From Symbiodinium kawagutii (taxonomy: Eukaryota; Sar; Dinophyceae; Suessiales; Symbiodiniaceae), in the NCBI GenBank assembly GCA_009767595.1, contig VSDK01027206.1, forward strand, positions 2,068-66,067: a stretch of 64,000 bases of DNA, given 5' to 3'. The position numbers and the translations under genes were made by a program. Under the pieces are notes generated by a model that had not been told where the DNA came from, searched no databases, and saw only the letters and a program-made list of their open reading frames with translations. This document shows positions 1-11,442 of this stretch, piece by piece; positions within the stretch are counted from its first letter, which is position 1, and each line of letters starts with the position of its first letter.

Positions 1-2288
1 TGGCTGAGAAGGTCTGCGACATGCAGAACCTTCCCCTGGATTAAAAAATCCAGAGCCAGGCTGAGCGTAGCTGCTTCCCGCAGCAGGGGCTTGCTCCCCC
101 CTTTCCGCACTAGAATCTGTCGGTAATATTTTTGAAATATGGCGTAGTTCATGGCCTCCTCTCCGCTCTCTTGAGCGAGGAGGCCATTCGCCTCTTTGGC
201 GCTGCACCGGGCCAAGTATCCCGGCAGGCGCTTCGCCACCCTTTGCAAGTGGCTGGCACCCTCCGCTGAACTTTCGCTTGAGCTCTCGCTGGAGCTTCCG
301 GAGGTGCTCGAGCTTTGCTTCTTCTTTTTCAAGTGGACTTTTATTGGTTTCTTGTATTTGGGGTCCAAAGGAGTGGAGGCTGGGCTCCACTTGGCCTTTG
401 TCACCATATCTCTCACTTTTTGTTTCTTGCTTCTTTTCTTCTTTGTCGGATCCGCTGCTTGGGACCCAGCTGGGTGAGGAGCTTCGTCCCCTGAAGGAAC
501 AGCTCCTGGCAACCCGAACTGAGCAGCTTGTTGCCTCAGCTGTGCGTTCTCGTCGGGAACCGTCAAGTCCATCGCTGATCCTACGCAATTGCTTCCCCAA
601 TCTTCCGGTGAAGCCTCTGATCCCTTCCTCAGGGCCACAAACTCCGCTAGGCCAACTTCCTTCAGCTGATCTTTGTCCTTCACCTCCCCCATGCCTACAT
701 ACAGAGGGGTGGTAGGATGCATCAGCTGCCATTGGCGCAAGCTCGGGATGTTGGTGCCTACCACAGTCACCCCCATCCAGCTAAGTTCTGGATGTTGGTG
801 CCTACCACAGTCACCCCCATCCAGCTGCCTTCCTGGTCCCGAAGGCGATCCAACACCTTGATGTTGGCCTGGCCTCTCTCGGTTCCATAGGCTAGCTTTA
901 TCCAGGCCTTGGCTCCTGGCTGCAGCTCCTCGGCTCCTAAAGCTGCTGATTCGATCCATTCTTCGTCTGGATCGATAGGGGCCTCAGCCCCTGGCCTATT
1001 CTTCCTTCTTGACTTCCTCGCCCCCTCTGCTTTCGCCTTCGGGGCGAGCAGGGGGCTCCTCCTTAACCTCCTCCGGGACCGGCTCTTGGCCTTCGCTTTG
1101 GCCTTCGCTTTGGCCTTGGCCTTCGCCCCTGCCTTCGCCAGGGGCTTCGCTGCTGCGACCGCTGCTGGCCTCCGCAGCGGTGGCATCCCCCCAGACCGTT
1201 ATGCGGCCTGGGTCGTCTCCCTCGAGCCCTGCTCCTAAAGGTGGGGCTGGTACCTCACCAGGAGCTTCTGTCACAACCTCAGGGGATGTGGCAGCTTCTG
1301 GGCTTTCGGCAGGCTCTTCTTTAGCCTTGGCCGCTCTCTTCTTTCTTTCCCTCTTTGCTTGGATCTCTTTCCACTTGTTTTCCCACCAGATGTTCCTCTG
1401 GTTACCTTTGTTCTCTTTCTTTTCCCAGAGGAAACCCTGTATCCACTGGCCACCTCGGTTTCCTTTACCTTTTCCGCCCTTCTTGCCACCAGCCTTCCCT
1501 TTTCCTTTGGCTGGGGAGAAGTCTTTGCCTTTATAACTCGAAGCTCGTGAAGAGCAATCCTCCTTGGCCGCAAATCCCGGTGGGGTTGCAGGAGGGTTCT
1601 TTGGACTAGGGGGTTTGCTAGACCCCGGACTCTTGTCAACCCTTGGTGGTATAACCAAGGGGGCCGGAGAAGGCTTCAAGTCAACCTTCGGCCTGTCCTC
1701 TTTCACCCCTGAAGACCTTAGACTGGGCTTCCAGCCGCTTCCTTTCGCCTCAGAGTGCTCCGCTGGTGGCAGAGCAGGCGCAGCAGCAGGAGGTGGGTTT
1801 TTCTCCTTTGGTTTTTCTTTTTCTTTTGGGCTGACCTTCCGCGACTGTCTTGGGGAAGCAGAGGGAGTTCGCTCAGATCTCCTCCTTCGCCTACGCCCGT
1901 GATCGCTACGCTCACTGCGCTCCCGTGGCAAGCGATTTTCTTCCTCAGACCTCTTCCTTCGCCGGGACTCACGTTCGCTTCGAGGTGAGGGATCTCTTGA
2001 TTCCCTTTTGACACCCCGAGGATCCTCAGAGACTCCCGAAGGAGCAGGACCCAGCAAACCCGGTGAGGCGGTGCTAGAGAGTACCCTCCCGACCAAGGTA
2101 CCCAGCAACCCGTTGAGTGTCCTCACCGAGGAGTCAAAATCCTCTTGCAGGAAGTTCTTTTCACCTGCAAGGGATAACAAGGCTAACCCTGCTGAGCACA
2201 GCTGGCACCGGCCTCCTCTCTCTGCCGGCCACCTTCCACAGTGCCGGCAGGAGGGCATACCCCACCAAACCCGCCGTGCTTTGAGCAA
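1..2288 (-). pseudogene. LINE-like retroelement ORF, 5' portion, frame-broken
   Basis: A reading region on the minus strand starts near 2288 and runs off the left edge. The N-terminus carries a Cys pair motif (CRHCG ... CQLC). A long Lys/Arg/Ser/Pro/Glu-rich low-complexity segment follows, with a (GKGKG)-type stretch. The next part (about 1000-830) is ordered (IDPDEEWIES, KAWIKLAYGTERG). From 829 down to 1 one frame is open and contains a KKKK/SSS-rich linker, then AKRLPGYLARC and FQKYYRQILVRK. This resembles the ORF upstream of the reverse transcriptase in abundant Symbiodinium retroelements, from memory and not from a search; no RT domain lies in the window. The frame changes twice: near 1000, where the 430-codon frame ends in a stop while the neighbouring frame continues the protein, and at a 44-bp tandem duplication near 746-833. 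It is probably a dead copy. Confidence is high that it is mobile-element coding sequence, lower on the exact start. Confidence 0.75.
746..833. repeat. 44-bp tandem duplication inside the retroelement
   Basis: The block beginning gatgttggtgcctaccacag occurs at about 747 and again 44 bp later, at about 791, and the two copies are near identical. Forty-four is not a multiple of three, so the second copy shifts the minus-strand frame. Skipping one copy would rejoin the frames on either side. It could be a real duplication or an assembly artefact. Confidence 0.85.
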
Positions 2289-2331
2289 AAAGCGATCCAG
2301 GTGGCAATCCTAACTTTGGAGACCAAACACA

Positions 2332-2449
2332 GGCTATGGGTCAATATTAATCAACCAAATAATGGAGGGATTTCCGCCAACAATTTCATGGGGAAAACAA
2401 TGGTTAATAGTGGGGGAACCAGGGGGGCTAAGGGTTTTGACCCACGGCC
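2332..2449. mobile_element. Family C introner-like TIR element
   Basis: The ends are inverted repeats: ggctatgggtcaatatt on the left and ttttgacccacggcc on the right. The interior carries the family C block gggaaaacaatggttaata. It lies just upstream of the retroelement ORF start and is unrelated to it. Confidence 0.8.
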
Positions 2450-5100
2450 TGCTATAGCTGCCATACGAGCTTTTTCGTTGAACATTTTGGGCTTCAGTAG
2501 CAGCTGGTCCAGTACCAAACCTGCAATGCAAACCCTTTGTTTTGAAGTCCATTTGGTGTTGAAAACCATTTACTGTATGGTTAAATCTAGATAGATGAGT
2601 ATAGTTGAGTACTATCTGTAGTAAATCTAGTAGTTGTATCCAGGTGAAATTGAACTAAAGTATTAAACCAATATTGGGGGATGGATTTAAACGAGTTTCC
2701 TCAACTGGTGCCTGCGAGGGGATTCAGTATGCACGCACCTGGGTACGTATCTGTTGGGTAGAATCGTGAGAATCAATTTTTTTTATTACGATCATCTTTG
2801 AACAGGCGAATACCGAATACCCATACTTGTAACGATACTGACAAGTTATACCTATAGTCAAAACCATATTGACAAGTTATAGCCACATTTGTAACCATGG
2901 TTCCAGGTATAGTGACAATAGTGGGTGTACATGTTTCGTCCATATGACCATAATCTTAGGTATAACCGTAGTTGAACAGGTCCACACCCACATTCTTCGT
3001 CGTCAGCCTCGTCCTCGTCGACTGAGCTCGTTGGCCACTCCACGCCTGGGTCAACACAGCAGCTGGAGTTTGGTGAAGAGAGTGGATGGAATCACTATTG
3101 ATGGTAGATCAAAACACACCAGCTGTTGATGGGAATATGACAAGCTATTGATGGGAGAACTCGGGATGGTTCATCAATCTGGATCTCCCATAAATCCTGA
3201 TGCATCTATGTTTTGCGGTTTCAAACTATGATGAACCTTTCTCAACCATTCTGACCGTTGCTAGCCACTGCTCACCATTGTCGACCACAACTAATCATCA
3301 ATGTTCATCAACCATTGTTCACCGACCACTGATCATTACCAAGCAACACAAATGGTAATTTTCTGATTGTACTACCTGATATATCATGAGTGTTCAGTAT
3401 GGAAATGTAAATATGCTGAATCCAAAAATCTGACTTTATGCAAGATTATTATCCCATCTAGTATAGATTGATCATTATGATCCCATGTAATCATGATAGA
3501 AACATGAGGTGATTAATCCAATCTATCCAATGCTAAAAACCAGCTTCGCCTTCTGAACCACAAAGACAAAACACAAACGATTTTCTAAAATGGTCGTACC
3601 CCTAATGTAAATAGTGAATGAATTTTTGCACCAGTATATAAGTACTACTATTGCTATTATTACTATGATTATTAATATATACATATATCTATATACACAA
3701 ATAAATGCACTTGGGAGTACCCCCTTTATCCCCCTTTTTGGCATGGATAGATCTGTTCTCATTTGTTTGGGGGGATGGTCAGGGGAACAGTGAATGCATG
3801 GATGACCCGAACTGCCTGATGCCGCTGATATTCTCATGGCTTCAGCTGGAGAGCAAGAGCACCATTGTCCCAAGAAGGGCAGCATATCATGGCAGCATAT
3901 CATGGCATTCTCTATATATGCATATACATATACAAATACATATATATATATATATGAATACATACACGCATATACTTACAAAGAAATGAGTAGAATGACA
4001 AATCATCCATGTTCCGCCATCAGTGTTGATGTTTAGTGTTAGTTATGGTCGGGAATTCATCCCTGTAAGCACAGCCATATATGTATATATAAATAAATAT
4101 ATTTATATATATGAATAAATACTGAATACTTGAGAAATTGCGAACTTATACAATAGAATCGAACTCAAGGTTGTTGTGGTTTAGGCATGTTTAGGCCATG
4201 CAAACACTGAAATTAGACTAACATAACTCCGCCACAACAGCTTTTCAGAGAGGGGCGATATCGAGAGTTCTCAATCATATTGAGACCATCAATGTTGTTG
4301 GCCAAAAGACACTGAATAAAGAGAAGGATCTGGCCACCAAAACCTCATCGCGTGACCTTAACAAGTTAATAAGTGGACCATCTTGCAAGTGGAACTGGGG
4401 GGATCTACCGGACAGCCAAAAAAAATGGTGAGATACGGACCATGTACAAACACAGTTTTTTTCCCGGGGGATGATAACACCTCCCAATTCATTTCTTCCG
4501 CACCAGGGCCAGTCTTGTAAGGTCCAAGGATGGATTGTCTCAGAATATATTTTCTGGTTGGCGACGGTAAGCCCTCCAAAGAACATGATCCAACTCACCA
4601 TCCCAAATATGAGGGACACTAAAAGTTGCGCAACCATTAAACCATTATTGTCGTCTATTATCCCCTATACCATTATAATCCCCTAAAAAATCATATCTAT
4701 CCCATATAGGTAGCCTATGAAAACCATGGAAATTTCCTAGAGGAAAAAAAACGTTTTCAACCACTATTTCTGGTTGTATCCCCTATAGTTCCCTTTTGAC
4801 CAAAGTAATTTCGTATCAAAAACCATGGTTTCCCTAATTATAAAGATCCAATGGAATTTCCCCTCAAAAAACATCAACCAGTCGTGTTCCCACTGCTTCG
4901 TTGGCACCGAACGGTTAGCCGCCAGGAGACACTTGCTGAACAGCCGTGCGCAACGGCGCACTGCTGGCCTTGGCTCCGCAAATGGTAGGGGCTAATAGAG
5001 GTTGATAGCATAGTCAATACTAGTGGATAACAGTTGATGATAGTTCCAAACAATAGTTAGTAACACTTAACAGAGGTGAATAGTAATTCATCACAGTGAA
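2450..5100. other. AT-rich non-coding stretch
   Basis: Mostly AT-rich sequence with TA-type microsatellite (3640-3960 and 4075-4115). A small GC-rich island at 2990-3090 is open on both strands (Ser-rich on plus, Asp/Glu-rich on minus) and could be an exon. Another at 4880-4985 ends in a plausible donor (gcaaatg/gtaggg). No gene can be supported. Confidence 0.4.
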
Positions 5101-5106
5101 TAATAC

Positions 5107-5354
5107 AATGCACCAGGCCCCCTGCCTGTAATATGACATGAATTGCACTGATGTTACGGATGACATCAAATGCACCAGGCCCCCTGCCTGTGATATGACA
5201 AGACTTCTAGTGATGTTACAAATGGCATCAAATGCACCACGCCCCCTGGCTATGATATGGCATGATTTGCAATGATGTTACAGATGACATCAAATGCACC
5301 AGGCCCCCTGGCTGTCATATGACATGACTTCTCCTGATGTTACAGATGATGATG
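5107..5354. repeat. 62-bp minisatellite, four copies
   Basis: Units beginning aatgcaccaggccccctg start at 5107, 5169, 5231 and 5293, a strict 62-bp period. Each unit ends in atgttacrgatgacatca. The last unit runs directly into a GAT tract. Confidence 0.9.
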
Positions 5355-5364
5355 ATGATGACGG

Positions 5365-5418
<54 letters not shown>
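5345..5418. repeat. (GAT)n microsatellite
   Basis: About 24 near-perfect GAT triplets. The Asp-rich open frame across them is a repeat artefact. Confidence 0.95.
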
Positions 5419-6100
5419 CGGGAGGACCGGAGACGACGTTGCGGCTTCGGGCAAAGGGTCACCATTGGCCGTATATATATTTATATATATACAAATTGAC
5501 CACCTTCGAGTAGCAGCTTATTCAAATGCCCGGCCCCCCGGGGTTCCCAGAAATAGTTTGAACCGTTCAGAACAACAAAATGTGAAGAAAAAGCACAACT
5601 TTCAAATACAATAACGACAGTAAACTCCACGCATTTCCGGAACCGTAAAAGTTTTTTTTTACAGTGCAAGTGAAACTAACTAAGCGCATATGATTTCATA
5701 TGCAAGTGAAACGGATGGCTCATACAATCATAAAACCAAAAAATGTATGCACAATTACTCTGAAAGTGGTAAAAACTGTTCAAACAAAAGCCTTACTGAC
5801 AGCTCACCAGAAACTGCCTCGAAATAATCAACGTTTCCATGAGCCCGGGAAAAGTATTCGTATGCGTGAAATCAGCAAAAAAAGATGCATATCTGAAAAA
5901 ATGTGGTGAAACTTTGCCGCGCTAGTGCAAATTAGGTCCAGTGCGGCTTTGCCGGTTGGTTCTAGCATGCAATCTTGCCTCAGACAGCGAAGAATCTTAC
6001 ATAAACACGTTTAAAATGAATGAGTGGTGATGTACATATGCAATCAAACGATCATATGATCCACACCATCATTTGATACACACAAATGGCAAACGATCAC

Positions 6101-6296
6101 CTGCGGCCGGCAGCCTTTGCCGCGGCCTTTCCCGCGGCCCTTGCTGCGGCCTTTGCGGCCCTTGCTGCGGCCTTTGCCACGGCCTTTCGCGCGGTCTCTG
6201 CCTCGAGAGCCTCCGCTTTCCTCTTCAGATTCTGCACATGCAGCTTTTGCTGCCCGAGGTGCTGGCCAATCATTGCAAGGCCGCACTCGCAACGTC
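6101..6296 (-). CDS. Internal exon, Ala/Lys-rich coiled-coil-like (hypothetical)
   Basis: A GC-rich island in AT-rich surroundings. On the minus strand it starts after ctgag/gacg and ends cgcag/gtgatc, giving a 196-bp exon (phase 1 in, phase 2 out). The open frame reads CECGLAMIGQHLGQQ, then a KRKAEALEAE stretch and an (AAKAAARAAKAA)-type tail, a plausible helical or basic segment. The 15-bp-like periodicity also makes other frames open. It may be a downstream exon of the gene beginning at 9693, but the phase does not follow directly from 8235, so at least one exon would lie between. Confidence 0.5.
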
Positions 6297-7189
6297 CTCA
6301 GCAATTGACAACAAAAGGCAGTCTAACCACTGCAGCAGCATCAAAGTGCCATAGCATCAAGCTCTATGCATGATGCCGAATACAGGTATGACAACAAGAA
6401 ACTCTTAGATTTATCAGCTAGAGGCGATACAAACCATCCAACAGGGGACAAACATCGATTCTATGTATAGTTGACCTACCCAGCAATACTTGTAAAAAGG
6501 GCCACTACCTCATGAAATATCTTACGTTGGTGTCACCCGAATTCTCTCTTTTATTGTTTGTGGGGTGCTTCTTGTGATGGTGTTTGGGGATACTCTTTTT
6601 GTTTTTTTTGGGGGGAAGGCGCGGGATTTGTAGCTACAAGAAACCGTTACTATAGAAAGCTTATTATGGCCACATGGCCACGAAACGTATCCATCATGGG
6701 TTGAAGATAGTTGAAGCTATTCAGACACTTGGCACTGATGCTGATGGGACCTGAATCTGGGCCTGTTGCCTTTTTCGCTTGTAGTTCCAAACCTGTCAAT
6801 AAGTTTCGTTTGGAGTTGCCTTTGTTGGAATCGGCTGGGCTGACAAAGGCTACATCGGCTGCACAGCAAGACTATCCTCGTACACAAGCAAATAGAAGGC
6901 AGGTGAAGTTTTCAAAACATGGGGCCGCCCAACGCAAAGGTGTCCAGCACGATCGCAGTAAACCAAAAAGAATGGCTAGAGTTGTTGAAGGGCTCGCCGA
7001 CTTTTGCAAGTATATTTAAACAGGTATAGGCGGTATAGGCGAGTCCTAGTTTTGGTTTCAAACGTGTATAAACTGTATGAACGTGTTAAACCCTTGCTTC
7101 CAGAAAAGCAGTACAAACAACATGGCCAAAAGATGTCCAAAAAACATTTTTGATATCAAAGGTCTAAGAGATGTGACGCAGCAGAAATG

Positions 7190-7375
7190 TTCAGCCCTGC
7201 GGTTCTGCTTCTTAGCAGGGCACTGGTCGGTGTGGCCCCATTTAAACACGGCTTGGAGGAGCAAGTTCGTCACCTTCGCGGGGCGAGGCTGTGGCTCACA
7301 TGCGTACTGGCTTAGAGGCATGAATTTTGATGCATGACCAGTACAGCAAGTGAAAAAGCTGATGCAGCCGGGGCA
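7190..7375 (-). CDS. Candidate exon, Cys/His-containing (hypothetical)
   Basis: The minus-strand frame is open across a GC-richer island and contains PLSQYACEPQPRPAK and FKWGHTDQCPAKKQ. Possible donors are gcgaag/gtgacg or further downstream. Boundaries are not fixed. It lies between the 8.2-9.7 kb gene and the 6.1 kb exon, so it could connect them. Confidence 0.3.
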
Positions 7376-8234
7376 GGAAGCTAAAGATCCCATGGTGCGG
7401 AAACAATATACATCCATTTTGCAGTGCACCAGCCCATGCCCTGAACCCTACCCGAATCTTAACCACTTCTTGAAAGAATCTATTGGACTGGGTAAGCCCA
7501 AATGTTAAAGTTTCCTAATAGCATCTATGGGAGGACGAGGAGGTGGATAGAAGTACAGTAGAAGGAAACAAAGCAGGGGGAAACCAACCGGTGGAAGCAA
7601 AGCAACGAAGATGTAACGAATCATGAAAAGCAGCACAACAAAACCACCTAACTCCAAACACACAGACACGCGCACACACACAAACAGAAAAGCACCAGCA
7701 CCTGAGCCTGACATCGCCATGCCTGTCACACAGAACGCAAAAAAAAACAGCAAAACAAAAACACCAGGACAATAAAAACACACAAATCGCCAGCACAACA
7801 AGAACAGCACAAACACAGCACACCTGAACACGAGCACGGCAAAATCACCAGTACAACAAAAACACTAGAGCAAGCAAGAGACACCAGACCGATGGAGCCG
7901 TCAAAAACATAACACCTGCAACACAGAATGGAACCAATAGGCAGCAAATGGCAGACCTGCCACACAGAAGAGCAGCAAGTCAATGATAATTGATGAGAGT
8001 GATCAATAGTCGTAGTGATCAGTCATGAGTGCTCAGTGATGCAAGGACAGTGATGACAATGATCACTGATGAGATCAGTGAAGATCGGTGATGACAAAGG
8101 GGTGCGAGGGAGGACGGGAGCAGGAGGAGGAGGAGGTCAAAGAGAACAAGCGGCAGTGCAGCAGCACAAAAACAAAACCCGACACATCAATGCGGGGAAA
8201 AAAAGTGCCGTCGTGAACACAAAAAACGTGCCAC

Positions 8235-8349
8235 CTCCTCCAATTTCGGCTCGCCCGGTGGCCACTTGACCTGGAACAAGTTTACGTCGCCGAAGACGTC
8301 CTGCTCCAGAACAACAGCCCGCGGTGTCGATTCGTTTTGCGCCATTTCA
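8235..8349 (-). CDS. Gene at 9.7 kb, exon 6 (hypothetical)
   Basis: Minus-strand exon starting after ttggaag and ending gaggag/gtggca, 115 bp, phase 2 in and 0 out. It reads EMAQNESTPRAVVLEQDVFG then NLFQVKWPPGEPKLEE. It is separated from exon 5 by only 41 bp with GT...AG ends. The alternative to this very short intron is a one-base frameshift inside a single exon. Confidence 0.5.
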
Positions 8350-8390
8350 CTTCCAAATGGATCCAGATGCAACCCAAGTATCATGCATAC

Positions 8391-8722
8391 TTAAACGATT
8401 CATGAATAACAAGCAGTCGGTCCTTGGCCAATGGAAAGTCAAAGTGCTCGTTGCCGCGGCGGCAGTCGAGGAGCAGCGTGCGGCGTTTGCGCCGGCCCGA
8501 GTCATCGATGGCATCTCCCTTGACCTTGAGGCACACAAGCTGTGATATGCCAGCAAAGACCGAAGCAGCAATGGCCGTTCCCCTCACGGAAACCTCAAAC
8601 ATCAAACTGTCAAATAGGAAATGCCAAGCGTCTTTCCCCCACTTCTTGTACTCATAGTAGGTGCAAGCTTTGCATTGCGTCCGCTCCCCCCATTCCCTGG
8701 TACCGCAGACCAGGAAAGCATC
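8391..8722 (-). CDS. Gene at 9.7 kb, exon 5 (hypothetical, largest exon)
   Basis: Minus-strand exon of 332 bp after caactgag/gatgc, ending at tttaa/gtatgc. It holds 110 codons without a stop. It begins DAFLVCGTREWGERTQCKAC and continues with a mixed-composition globular region (EYKKWGKDAWHFLFDSL; IAASVFAGISQLVCLKVKG; RRTLLLDCRRGNEHFDF). First codon positions are rich in G. The family is not recognised. It joins exon 4 in phase 0, which supports the model. Confidence 0.65.
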
Positions 8723-8856
8723 CTCAGTTGCACATAATAGACAGATCGAGAAGACTTTTACAATATGATCGGGCTATGATCGGGCAAGCAAATCGCCAAG
8801 TGAGCAAGCATGACACACACACACAAAGCAAAGAAGCAACTGCTGTGTCACGAAAC

Positions 8857-8946
8857 TAGGTCTGAGATCCAATTCCAAGCGTCGCTCGCTTCGATCTCCG
8901 CAAAAACCAAGTCTGTAATATGATCGCCCCAGACGAGGTCATCCAT
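8857..8946 (-). CDS. Gene at 9.7 kb, exon 4 (hypothetical)
   Basis: 90 bp, exactly 30 codons, after gcctccaag and before gtttcg. It reads MDDLVWGDHITDLVFAEIEA then SDAWNWISDL. It is acidic and Trp-rich, with strong first-position G bias. It is phase 0 on both sides and fits exons 3 and 5. Confidence 0.6.
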
Positions 8947-8985
8947 CTTGGAGGCAAAGATGGATCAGTTTGCAATGCTCCATAC

Positions 8986-9065
8986 TAAAGCGCATTCTAG
9001 TGCGGCAAAGAGGCGATCCGAAGCTGGACGTTCCACTTGGCGAGCTCTTTTTGGAGCGCCTTTGC
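8986..9065 (-). CDS. Gene at 9.7 kb, exon 3 (hypothetical)
   Basis: 80 bp between cggtcag and gtatgg, phase 1 in and 0 out, matching exon 2 and exon 4. It reads KGAPKRARQVERPASDRLFA. A competing frame in the same place starts farther upstream (ASYIFLSHESTPNGQAKALQ), but its phase does not match exon 2. Confidence 0.45.
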
Positions 9066-9308
9066 CTGACCGTTTGGTGTGGATTCATGCGAAAGAAAGA
9101 TATAGGAAGCCTCAGTTAAATCCAAATGGCTTTGAAGGGGACTCGTTTTCGCCAAATGGTTTACAAGAATGTGTGGCGCAAACATCCCTCACGTTGCAAT
9201 TCCTGTCTCTTTGCATTTGATCCTATTTTGTATGCTTTCATGCCGTGACGAAATGCTTGAAGGGGAAGAGAAGCCTGCGGCAAGCCTTCCCATGGAAAGT
9301 GTATCAAC

Positions 9309-9453
9309 CTGCTATACACAATTCCATTATGCAACGCATCGTGCGGAACCAGCAGCTCTTGCCTGGTCCGGAGGCGGGAATCTCATTGAAGCAAAAATGC
9401 TTCTGATGGGCGGCAGCGGCGGCTTCCTTCGTTGACCGTGTCCCTTCGGCTTC
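9309..9453 (-). CDS. Gene at 9.7 kb, exon 2 (hypothetical)
   Basis: 145 bp after caactgaag and before gttgat, phase 0 in and 1 out. It reads EAEGTRSTKEAAAAAHQKHF, then IPASGPGKSCWFRTMRCI. It follows the hydrophobic first exon directly, so the Glu/Ala-rich start would be the mature N-terminus after signal cleavage. The function is unknown. Confidence 0.6.
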
Positions 9454-9642
9454 CTTCAGTTGGAAATGTTGAAAAAATGGAAACCGAAGGTCAAGGACAA
9501 AGTCAGGGACCTGTAAGTACCTGTTAGAGATCCCTGAGATAAAACTCAGGGTTGTAGTACATGCTAGAACACAGGGTTTGAAAGCAAAAGGTGTGAAAGG
9601 AAACACTGAATTCACACTAAGCATCTTTCCATGGCTACGAAC

Positions 9643-9693
9643 CCCCACGCAGACCAGGATGATCGCCAAAGCAGAGGCAGCTATCCTCAGCAT
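9643..9693 (-). CDS. Gene at 9.7 kb, first exon with signal peptide
   Basis: ATG at 9693 on the minus strand, followed by MLRIAASALAIILVCVG, a typical signal-peptide or anchor core. The exon ends gtgggg/gttcgt in phase 0. The frame is also open upstream through a TTG, but the ATG gives the better signal peptide. The product would enter the secretory pathway. The five downstream exons assigned to it total about 250 codons. No spliced-leader acceptor could be verified. Confidence 0.55.
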
Positions 9694-10861
9694 TCCCAAA
9701 TCCCTACTGTGAACTGATCTTGACAGAAACCCGTCTGCACCAGGAGATGTGATTTATGTACGCGTCAGTCCTGAACCCAAATTCCAGAGCTGACATCAAA
9801 TGCATTTGAAGAAGTCAAGACATTGACAGCGGAATGACTTTCCACACAACAACATCGAGATATATTATAGCACAGATTCGCAAGGCACACGCTCATTGAG
9901 GAAACAAAAAAGAAGTTTCAAGTCAACAAAAATATGTGTAAACCATGCTTCGAATCTTGATTTCCGCAGGCGGCACACGCTCAATCGCTACGACACACGG
10001 TGCTACGAGTTGACCCCAGTACCGCTCGTAGCTCGGCTCGTAGTTCAACACACACTGTAGGCAATACTAGTTGATGGTAGGTCATATACAAAATCATAGC
10101 TTATAATAATTAATAATAGCTAGTAATACAGTAGTCAATGATCATTTTCGGTAAAAATGGGTAAGAATGGTTAACCACTAGTCGGTTTGTCCATAAATAG
10201 AGCCCTTTAACCAATGAATTAGTAGATCATTGAAGAAACTGCAGCAATTTTGTGGGTACACCATGTATGGACAACACCATTTTGCTGCTCGTTGAACTTC
10301 TTCTGAATTGCAAACAATTTGCATGCTACATCTGTGCGCGGGTGGGTAACAGTTGCAACAAAACAACTACTGAATGAATTTCTATCTGATCAAAAATCGC
10401 TTCAGCAGCAACAAACGACATGAAGAATAAGACTATCTAAGCAACCAACCTCTCAAAACAGCAAACCCAATCAATGCACAAGTCATCAAAACCAAGCTTG
10501 GGTCATCCGCCAGCAGCTGACAGTTTGCCATCCACACAAACATACTTGGCTGAATGGGAAAAATAAAAGCAACACATCTGGGATCACTATTTAACTATTT
10601 GATCCAAAACACTTGAGACTCTTACATCTCTTGCCAGCATTGTGATACCATTTGGGCTTCACGGATTGGTATTTTTATCAACCATGACGGTCAACGCATC
10701 AGAAAGTCCATAACGTCCTGTTAGGTTGGTGCAATTATATAATTTGGTCGGTGATGTTGGATATACGTGTGGCATCTTTGCTGTATAGCATGTATAAAGA
10801 ACATACGTGTTTGATCAAATTTGGATCTTTGCATACACTCTTATTTAATTACACTCGACTC

Positions 10862-11009
10862 TATATGGCGGTTTGTCAAACTGGGGGTACCCGAGAATCA
10901 TATCAAATCTTCCAATAGCAAACATACATATTATGTATTTATACATTTAGTACTTAAACACACCGACCATAGCTTTTGGGGGCCCTCACGGCTTGAGAAA
11001 CTCCCATAT
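10862..11009. mobile_element. Family A introner-like TIR element
   Basis: Left end atatggcggtttgtcaaact and right end gcttgagaaactcccatat are inverted repeats. A ctgggggtac block is near the left end. It is longer than most copies. Confidence 0.75.
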
Positions 11010-11047
11010 CTCAACATAACAGAACATCGGCACTCCTACGCGACATC

Positions 11048-11442
11048 ATGTTGAGCACCACCTCCGCCCTCTCTCAGCATCAGGCCGGCATCCTGCAAGG
11101 GCGGTGGATGGTGGCACTTCAAGCCCTTGGTAAACCAGCGTTTCACATCGGTTTGGGAAACCCTTGGCTTTGGAAACCGATTCAGGGCTTGCCACATGGG
11201 CGGTCAAAGTCAAGGGCTCCGCGGGTGTTGACTCGCAAGTAACTCGTGCCAGACGTTTGCAAGCGGTGACTGCGGTGGGATTGCTGCGAGCTCAATCTGT
11301 TCAAGGGATCCCCTTGTGGCACTGGCTCAGCGAGGTCAAACCGGCTTCCAAGTCGGGAGGGGTTCTGTGGAATCAGCTGGGATTGATTTTTCCAGAGATT
11401 AATAGCGCTGGGTATCGCAATTCAGCAGTTCCAGTCCTGTGA
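11048..11442. CDS. Coding island, strand unresolved
   Basis: GC-rich, with long open frames on both strands. On plus, a segment from 11180 reads GLATWAVKVKGSAGVDSQ, then VTRARRLQAVTAVGLLRAQ and on to a stop at 11442. On minus, a frame reads CESTPAEPLTLTAHVASPES. Plus would also allow a short exon at 11055-11131 with donor cttg/gtaaac. One exon at least is likely; orientation and ends are open. Confidence 0.4.

Noticed and set aside
6086..6373. Ala/Phe-rich plus frame at the 6.1 kb island
   Set aside because: The minus frame has AG and GT boundaries and an amphipathic Lys/Glu/Ala composition; the plus frame is its shadow.
7505..7983. Cys/Val/Phe-rich minus frames of 85-110 codons
   Set aside because: The sequence is a CA/AAACA-rich low-complexity stretch; the composition reflects the repeat and there is no splice context.
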